Assembly (NCBI RefSeq): GCF_001659605.2
Contig: NC_035172.2
Coordinates: 23,202,000-23,265,999 of the forward strand
Origin: Manihot esculenta
Taxonomy: Eukaryota > Streptophyta > Magnoliopsida > Malpighiales > Euphorbiaceae
DNA: 64,000 bases
Direction: 5' to 3'
A program made the position numbers and the translations under genes. The notes beneath the pieces were generated by a model. It was not told where the DNA came from and ran no database searches. It saw only the letters and a list, made by a program, of their open reading frames with translations. The first letter of the stretch is position 1; each line of letters opens with the position of its first letter. Shown in pieces: positions 56,436 through 64,000 of the stretch.

Positions 56436-56542
56436 AAGAACATTCGTCCGCGAATGTTTACCAAACAACATAGCATGGCATCAAACATGATCATACAAAG
56501 CATAAAACCTAAACATTCATACAAAGCACATAAAAACTCACC

Positions 56543-59446
56543 TTAAAAGAGATGAGGATATTGCCGGAGCATGGACTCCCGTGTCTCCCAAGTACACTCT
56601 TCGATGTTGTGGTGATTCCAAAGGACTTTCACCATCGAGATTTCCTTGTTTCTTAGCTTTCTGATCTGGGAGTCTAGGATCCGTATTGGCTGCTCAACAT
56701 AGGTGAGATCCTCTTGGATCTCCATATCAAGCTCACTAAGAACCTTGCCCGGATCCGACACGAACTTTCTCAACATAGAAACATGGAAAACCGGATGGAT
56801 TCTCTCCATTGAAGCAGGCAAGTCCAGCTTGTACGATACATTCCCAATCTTTTGCAAGACTTCAAAGGGTCCGATGTACAGTGGAGCTAGCTTACCTTTC
56901 TTCCCGAACCAAATCACCCCTTTCATTGGAGACACCTTGAGCAATACCAAATCCCCCTCCTGAAACTCTACTAGCCTTCTGCGGATGTCTGCATAACTTT
57001 TCTGTCTGCTTGCAGCAGTTTTGATCCTTTCTCTAATTATGGGCACCACCCTGCTGGTGATCTCTACTTGCTCAGGCCCTGCCAAGGCCTTTTCTCCTAC
57101 TTCTTCCCAATAGAAAGGCAACCTACACTTCCTTCCATACAAAACTTCATATGGGGCCATCCCTATGCTGGCATGATGGCTGTTGTTGTAGGCAAACTCC
57201 ACCAAAGGTAGATGCTGCCTCCAAGAACCGCCAAAGTCCAGCACACACATTCTGAGCATATCCTCTATTGTCTGGATGGTCCTCTCTGACTGTCCGTTCG
57301 TCTGTGGATGGAAAGTAGTGCTAAAATCCAACCTGGTACCCATAGCGTTCTGCAGACTCTGCCAAAACCTGGAGGTGAACTGGAGCCCTCTATCCAACAC
57401 TATTGAAACAGGAACCCCATGCAGCCTGACGATCTCATCAACGTACACCTGCGCCAACTTGTCCACAGAATAGCCACTCCTGACAGGGATAAAGTGAGCA
57501 GATTTGGTGAGTCTGTCCACAATCACCCATATGGAGTCCAATCTGTTGGACGCTGCCGGTAACCCCACCACGAAGTCCATAGCTATATTCTCCCATTTCC
57601 ACTCTGGAATAAGTAGCGGGTTAAGCATTCCAGCCGGCTTTTGATGTTCCAGCTTCACCCTCTGACACACTTCACAGGCTGACACAAACTGTTCCTCTTC
57701 TCTCTTCATAGCTGGCCACCAATAAGCTTTCTTCAAATCTTGGTACATTTTGGTGGCTCCGGGGTGAACGCTGTATCTTGCATTATGAGCCTCTCTCATA
57801 ATGTCTCCTTTTAGCCCTATGTCGTCTGGTACACACAATCTGCTCCCATAGCGGAGGATCCCCTTGCTGTCGAATCTGAACTCACTATCTTTGCCTGACT
57901 GAACAGTCCTGGCAATCTTCACTAACTCTGGGTCCTCATGCTGTTTCTGAGCCACCCGCTCCAGAAACACGGGTGCCACTCTCATCTAGGCTACCAAAGC
58001 ACCTGTACCAGACAACTCCAACTGTAGACCTTCATTCATGAGCTCGAAGAACTCCCTCACTACTGGCCTCCTCTCTGCTGAAATATGGGACAAACTGCCA
58101 AGTGATTTCTGGCTTAAAGCGTCTGCCACAACATTCGCCTTACCCGGATGGTACTGGATCTTGCAATCATAGTCACTAAGCAGTTCTACCCATCTCCTCT
58201 GCCTCAGATTCAGATCCCTCTAACTCAAGATGTACTGCAGGATCTTATGATCGGTGAAGATCTCACATTTAACCCTATAGAGGTAATGCCTCCACATCTT
58301 GAGTGCAAAGATTACCGCTGCCATCTCTAGGTCATGTGTAGGGTAATTCAACTCGTGCTTCTTCAGCTGCCTAGAAGCATAAGCAATCACCCTTTCATTC
58401 TGCATTAGTACACAGCCCAATCCCACACGGGACGCATCACAATAGACTGAGAAGTCTTCATTACTAGATGGCAGAGCTAACACTGGTGCTGAAGTCAACC
58501 TCTTCTTTAGCTCCTCAAAGCTTTCCTCACACTGGTCGGTCCATGCAAACCTCTGGTTCTTCTTAGTCAATCTGGTCATGGGAGCTGCAATCTTAGAGAA
58601 GTCCTGAACGAACTTCCTGTAGTAACCTGCCAAACCCAAGAAGCTTTTGATCTCTATCACTGTAGTGGGTCTAGGCCAGTTAGCTACAACTTCCACTTTC
58701 TTGGGGTCTACCTCGATTCCATTTTCTGACACCACATGCCCCAAGAAAGAGATGCTCCTCAGCCAGAACTCACACTTGGAGAACTTGGCATACAAGCCAT
58801 GTTCCCTCAAGGTTTGCAGAACTAACCTCAGATGATGGGCATGCTCCTCTGCATTCCTGGAGTACACTAAGATATCATCTATGAAGACAATAACAAAGTG
58901 ATCCAGGTATTGACTAAACACTCTGTTCATGAGATCCATGAATGCTGCAGGGGCGTTGGTTAACCCGAACGGCATAACAAGGAACTCATAATGCCCATAT
59001 CTGGTCCTGAAGGTTGTCTTCGGCACATCCTCTTCCCTTATCCTTAGCTGATGGTACCCCGATCTAAGATCTATTTTGGAGAAACAACCTGCTCCTGCTA
59101 GCTGGTCAAATAGATCGTCGATCCTTGGCAACGAGTACTTATTCTTGGTAGTGACCTTGTTCAACTGCCTGTAGTCGATACAAAGTCTAAGGGATCCATC
59201 TTTCTTCTTCACAAATAGCACTGGAGCACCCCAAGGTGAGGTACTCGGTCGGATGAAACCCCTATCTACCAGCTCTTGCAACTGTTCTTTTAACTCTTTC
59301 AATTCTGCTGGTGCCATCCTGTAGGGAGGGATAGAGATCGGTCTGGTTCCAGGCATCAATTCTATCTCGAACTCTATCTCCATAGCAGGTGGTAAACCTG
59401 GCAGCTCGTCTGGGAAAACATCTAAGAACTCTCTGACTATGGGCAC
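56543..59446 (-). pseudogene. pol: Gypsy-2 Pol: RT, RNase H, integrase, chromodomain
   Basis: One frame with two TAG stops, at 58220-58222 and 57986-57988, where Gypsy-1 has Gln (CAA) and Gln (CAG). RT starts near 59440 with [14 protein letters not shown] and has FIDD near 58885; RNase [12 protein letters not shown] near 58440; integrase zinc region near 57700; MDFVVGLP near 57580; the second Asp in VLDRGLQF near 57395; GQSERT near 57290; chromodomain-like end near 56560-56700. In the second-Asp block Gypsy-1 has VSDRGPQF, so Ser and Pro are changed beside the catalytic Asp. It is not functional. Confidence 0.9.
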
Positions 59447-61536
59447 TGAGGCGGGCTCTCTCTGACAAGACTATCCGGCTCTGTCACACGAGCTAGAAAA
59501 CCCTGACAACCTCTCCTGAGTAGCCTACGAGCCTGGAGGGCTGATATCAAACCTCTAGGTGTACTCCCCCTGTCTCCTCTGAAGACTACCTCTGACCCAT
59601 CCTGACATCTGAACCTGACTACCTTGTCTCTGCAATCCAAGGTAGCACCATGGGTAGATAGCCAATCCATCCCTAGAATGACGTCAAAATCTGTCAAATC
59701 TAGAACCACAAGGTCGGCGGACAGGCATCTTCCCTCCACAAAAACTGGACTACACTGGCAGACTGACTCTGCCACTGACGGGTCACACTTGGGTCCACTG
59801 ACCCATAGGGGACACTCTAACCCAGAGACCATCAATCCCAACCTCTCGACGGCCCTCGGAGCAATTAAAGAATGAGATGCACCAGGGTCCATTAATGCAT
59901 ACACATCAGAACAACCAATGATGAGATTACCTGACAGCACGGTGTTGGATGTGTTTGCCTCCTGCTGAGTCATGGTGAAGATCCGTGCTGGAGCTGATGG
60001 ACCTTCTCCTCTGAAACCCGCTAAAAAAGAGGCTACCCCTCTTCCTTTGCCTCTACCACTAGCCTGAGTCGCGGCTGGAGCTGCTGGCTGAGCCACACTA
60101 CCAGAAGCTGTCTGCTGAGACTGTGCCCCAAAAGCTGTCCTAGGACACTCCCGTGCCATGTGTCCCTCCTGCCCACATCTGAAACAGGCTGTCGTCCCAA
60201 CCAGACATACTCTTTTGTGCGGCCTCCCCCACTTCTTGCATACTGCATTATCTGCACCAGAGCTTGAGCCACTCCCTAATCCCAGACCTAACTTGATCTT
60301 ATTCCAGAACTTGTTCTTCATTGGCTTCTTGGTGGTGCTGCTCCTCCTCTTACTTCCTGAACTCAGAGAAGAAGGGTCTATCCTTCCCCCACCTGGGGTC
60401 TTGGAACCAGAAGGCTGTGCCACTGACTGTTTGACTTTCCCTTCTATGATAGCACTAGCCTCCATCCTCCGAGCTATATCCACAATGGCATGGAAGCTCT
60501 CCCTCTCTGCTGACCGAATCAAGGAGGAATACCTGGAATGAAGCCTCATGATATACCTCCTTGACTTCTTCGGATCTGTATCCAGATTCTGCCCAGCAAA
60601 CGGCAATAGCTCCAAGAATCTGTCTGTATACTCTTTCACACTCATCTCATCCGTTTGCCTCAACTGCTCGAACTCAATCATCTTCAATTCTCTTGAACTG
60701 TCAGGGAAAGCCCATCCTGCAAACTCATTGGCAAACTCCTCCCAGGATAGACTATCCAACCTCGGGTTCACATAGTTCTTAAACCACTCTCGGGCCTTCT
60801 TGCATTTCAATGTGAACCCAGCCATCTGAATGGCTCTACTATCATCCGCCCCTATCTCATCTGTAATTGTTCTGACCTTCTCAAGATACACAAAAGGGTC
60901 ATCACCGGTTTCATACTGGGGAGCACCCAACTTCATGTAATCGGTCATTTTGACCTTGCTTCCCCCAGATGAGCTAGGCTTGGGGTCTTGGGTCATTGGG
61001 GCAGTAGGTGCTGCTGATGGTGGAGGAGGTGCAGCATCCCCTGGGGTAGGGTTTGTTGTACCTGGATGGTAGGGTGGGGGTGGATACATAGGGTACTGTG
61101 AGTATGGTGGGTAAAAAGATGGGTATGGCATCTGAGAGTGATAAGGGTTAAAACTGGAGAAATCCGATGTACCTCCCATCGAATACCCGGGATGCTAAGA
61201 AAAGGGTGGGTAGTAAGGTGGCTGAACAAATCCCGAGGCCTGAGTGCCTCCTTGGGACTCTCCCACTCCCTTTTTCGACATACTTACTCCGAGACTGCCA
61301 TCCCTCCTCTGATCCACATCCATCTGATCCCCCACATCTTCTGACATATCCCCTTGCACTGTTCCCCTCACTGATCTGCTTCTACCCAGATCCAAAGACC
61401 TTCTAGGGTCTCTTACTGCTCTTTCTCTGCTGGACCTACTTGACATTGCCCTAGGCAATGCAGGAGGACGGGCATCAGTGCCCTCGTCCTGGGGTGGTAC
61501 TCCAGTCAATCGCGCAGATCGACGAGTTCCTCTCAT
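59437..61536 (-). pseudogene. gag: Gypsy-2 Gag and protease
   Basis: The start at 61536 (MRGTRRSARLTG) parallels Gypsy-1 28006. A TAG at 61195-61197 interrupts the Pro/Tyr-rich N-terminal region. The Retrotrans_gag domain follows (FKNY near 60770, [11 protein letters not shown] near 60720). The first Cys/His motif reads CKKWGRPHKRVC with its second Cys changed to Trp; the second knuckle [14 protein letters not shown] is intact. Protease DPGASHSLIA lies near 59870. Unlike Gypsy-1, the T run at the protease-pol border is complete, so the frame goes on to 59437. A two-base gain near 59457 then shifts it out of the pol frame. Confidence 0.9.
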
Positions 61537-61789
61537 CCTGTTTTCTGAAAAACAGCACACATCACATAACATTAGCATCAAATGGTTCATGTGCAAACAC
61601 ATGAACCCGCATCACATACATCACATACATAGCATATCATTAATGCATATGCATATAATCATGGCATTTCACATCATCATTCAAGACAGGACTCCACATC
61701 CTATCCTAGTGGACATGATCTTCCTATTGTGCTTGACCTTCTATAACATCTATGAGCCCGACACTCTAGGTCCGACCATATAAACCTAG
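61537..61789 (-). other. Gypsy-2 leader
   Basis: Noncoding. The acceptor-like tgtttttcag lies on the minus strand about ten bases before the gag start, as in Gypsy-1. Confidence 0.6.
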
Positions 61790-61802
61790 GGCTCTGATAC
61801 CA
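61790..61802 (-). other. Gypsy-2 primer-binding site
   Basis: The minus strand reads tggtatcagagcc, three bases from the LTR edge at 61806; initiator-Met type. Confidence 0.9.
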
Positions 61803-61805
61803 ATC

Positions 61806-64000
61806 TGTAACGACCCGAAAATCAGACCGCTACCGGCGCTAGGATCCAGATCAGCTTAAGGCCGCCGGGACTCGTAGCAAGCCAAACATTCATCCTGTGA
61901 ACCTGTTTAATCCCATACATGATCAACAACATACATAAAAAATTAAAACTTTTCCTTACATTCATTCATTCACCAAACTCAACCTGTGCATGCACTAAAC
62001 ATAAACATTAACTCCTCTGTGGAGTCTCATCATTGCCCCAAAGGGGGACATAACATGTGTTGAGTTGGTTTACATAAACATCATAAAACATCTGAGATCA
62101 TGTATTAAAAGGGATAACAATACTCTATGGTCAAGCACACCTCTAACATCCATGAACATCTTTACATTACATTTATATATTGTACTAAACATAACATCTC
62201 AACATTATTCATGTCCACACTATCTATTACATAACCAAGACTTCATTACTCTTGCTGACCTCCTGGTCTACCCTCTACCTGCAAACCTGGGGGTTAAGGG
62301 AGAGGGGTGAGCTATAAAGCCCAGTGAGCAGAATAATAAAACATTTAAAACATATGATAACATGGAATGCATCACATCACAGTCATATCACATCAAGGAT
62401 GAATTTGTCACCAATAGTCCTCTACATAGTCCAACTGTGCCAGGGGTGTAGAATGGGCCTCACTGGTCTTTCTCTTACATAATATATCATAACATAACAT
62501 TCCGACTGTGCCAGGGGCGTAGAATGGGCCTCACTGGTCTTCCGTACCGTATCATCATCATATCGTAACATATAAGGACTAAAGGATCATTCAACATTCA
62601 TTCGCATCATCAACATATTATGCAATGCAACATATTCGTGAGTTCTAATGCAAACACCCTATTATATCTCATGGCATTCATGATGCGTGAATCATGCTAA
62701 AATTGATTTATTTACTTTAAAGCATAAAGAGTCATTCCACTCACCTCTGGCTAGCTCAGACAGACACAGAAGCTGCTGAATTCACTGTTGGGGTCCTCGG
62801 TTCCTCGGGTCCGAACCTACACAGGTGGACTCAAATGAGGGACCAAACATACGTGAACATAATTCTAAACTACTCCCCAAAAACCTCCTAGAACATCATG
62901 AAACAATCACATGAATCATGCAAAGGAAGGCTGAACAGGACACTTTTGGCGGCAGGTTCGGCGGCCGAAAGTCCTTCCAGAGCCGAAAGTCAGGCAGGTT
63001 CGGCGGCACCTTCGGCGGCCGAAACTCCCAGACAGAGACGAAACTCATGCATGTTCGGTGGCACTTTCGGCGGCCGAAACTGCCCTCCAGAGACGAAAGT
63101 CCTCTTTCGGGGGCAGGGTTCGGCAGCCGAAAGGCTTGCCTCCTAGGCAGGTTCGGCGGCCGAAAGTCCTTCGGCTGCCGAACCTGGTTTCTGCCAAAAG
63201 GGCAGAAACTCGGCTCTTCATGCACAATAGCCTCCCATTCCTTTCAAACATGCATAAACCTGATCTACAACATGCATACTCAAGCATACAAGCTCCTAGG
63301 GGCTTCAACTATCTTAAACCCCAACTACAACACATCAAGCAACCACAAACATCATACATTGCTCAAAAACTTAACATAACCCATAAAACCAACCAAAACC
63401 TAAACATGCATTTCTACCCCATAGATCAACTTAAAACTTGTTTAAAACATGCAATGAGCTCAAGATCGGCTCTTACCTCTTAAAGATCGAAAGAGAGACG
63501 ACCTAAATTTGAAAACCAAAGGAAAAGAGCTCCTGTGTCTTCCAAGCTTCAAAAACTTGCTCAAATGCTCAAAATCTTCAAAATAACGTGAAAACTCATG
63601 AAAATCTTGAAAGATCTGAAGGAAGAACTCAAAAATTGGTGAGGGACGGCGGAGAGCTCACCTTGGCCGAAAATGGGGAGAAAAGCTCGCCCATTTCGGC
63701 TAAGGGACCCCTTTATAGATGGCTGGCCAGGCCACATTTGGGAGCCGAACGTGCCTCTGCATGCATGCCATGTTCGACAGTCGAACATAGGGTTCGATGG
63801 CCGAACCTGGTTTCCCTCACTTATGCCTTCGGGGGCCTAAGGCATACCCGAAACACATGCATGTTCGGCGGCCGAACCTGCATCTTCCTCCAAGGTTGTT
63901 TTCATTTAAAATTCAACTTCCATTTCACTTAAAATCATAAAATACATTAAAACATTTTATAAAAACATGGTTTTTCCCTTCTAGAGGTTTCTGACATCCG
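61806..64000 (-). repeat. Gypsy-2 5' LTR, cut by the window end
   Basis: 2195 bp visible, uninterrupted, so it is the reference for the split left LTR. Minus-strand TATA near 63716, GTAAG donor-like site near 63475, exon-like block near 62750-62820, palindrome arrays at 62950-63185 and 63740-63875. Confidence 0.92.

Larger units (their letters stand above)
48122..64000 (-). mobile_element. Gypsy-2: Tekay/Del-like element on minus strand, runs off the window
   Basis: Same family as Gypsy-1. Left LTR (its 3' LTR) in three pieces, polypurine tract, pol, gag, primer site, then the right LTR (its 5' LTR) to the window end; roughly 60 more bases should complete it. It has three in-frame stops and a frameshift, so it is older or more decayed than Gypsy-1. 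It inserted in the Copia-2 env-like gene and later received TRG-2 and a solo LTR. Confidence 0.92.

Overview
This window is plant nuclear DNA made almost entirely of LTR retrotransposons, many nested in one another. I see no host protein gene, rRNA, tRNA or CRISPR array. Evidence for a plant: a Sirevirus-like Copia element with an extra gene after pol and several polypurine tracts, a chromodomain Ty3/Gypsy element (Tekay/Del type), an Athila-type Gypsy with a tRNA-Asp-like primer site, and a Tat/Ogre-type Gypsy remnant. A eudicot fits the AT-rich gaps. Euphorbiaceae is only a weak impression and was not tested.

Layout from left to right. 1-10396 (+): Copia-1, a decayed Sirevirus-like element cut by the window edge. 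Its post-pol env-like gene is split by TRG-1 (4175-7932, duplication ggttg), a small element with 798-bp LTRs and one ORF carrying a retroviral-type protease but no RT or integrase. 10397 to about 13110 (-): internally deleted Tat/Ogre-like remnant. 13392-22003 (-): Athila-like element (duplication ccact) lacking RT and most of RNase H. 22009-25507: AT-rich DNA with nothing recognised. 25513-35371 (+): complete Tekay-like Gypsy-1 (duplication catgt) with one frameshift. 36430-40058: probable antisense Copia solo LTR holding a Gypsy solo LTR (36979-39432). From 40246 (+): Copia-2, related to Copia-1, with 5' LTR, gag, protease, integrase, RT and RNase H, broken in its env-like gene at 48121 by Gypsy-2. 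48122 to beyond 64000 (-): Gypsy-2, same family as Gypsy-1. Its left LTR has itself been hit twice, by TRG-2 (48632-52370, duplication gttat) and by a same-family solo LTR in the opposite orientation (53131-55445, duplication actgc).

How the parts work together: each autonomous family would encode Gag, protease, RT/RNase H and integrase for its own copying. The TRG elements lack RT and integrase and must borrow them. Their PBS is the same initiator-Met type used by the Copia and Tekay elements here.

Most interesting signals: (i) arrays of the near-palindrome TTCGGC-N-GCCGAA, with linked flanking words, shared by unrelated Copia and Gypsy LTRs; (ii) a 77-bp GT...AG segment present in TRG-2 and precisely absent from TRG-1, as if TRG-1 descends from a spliced RNA; (iii) an exon-like 70-71 bp block with splice-site-like borders kept in all full Gypsy LTRs; (iv) a TRG ORF that continues into its own 3' LTR. 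Alignments were made by eye, so identities are approximate.
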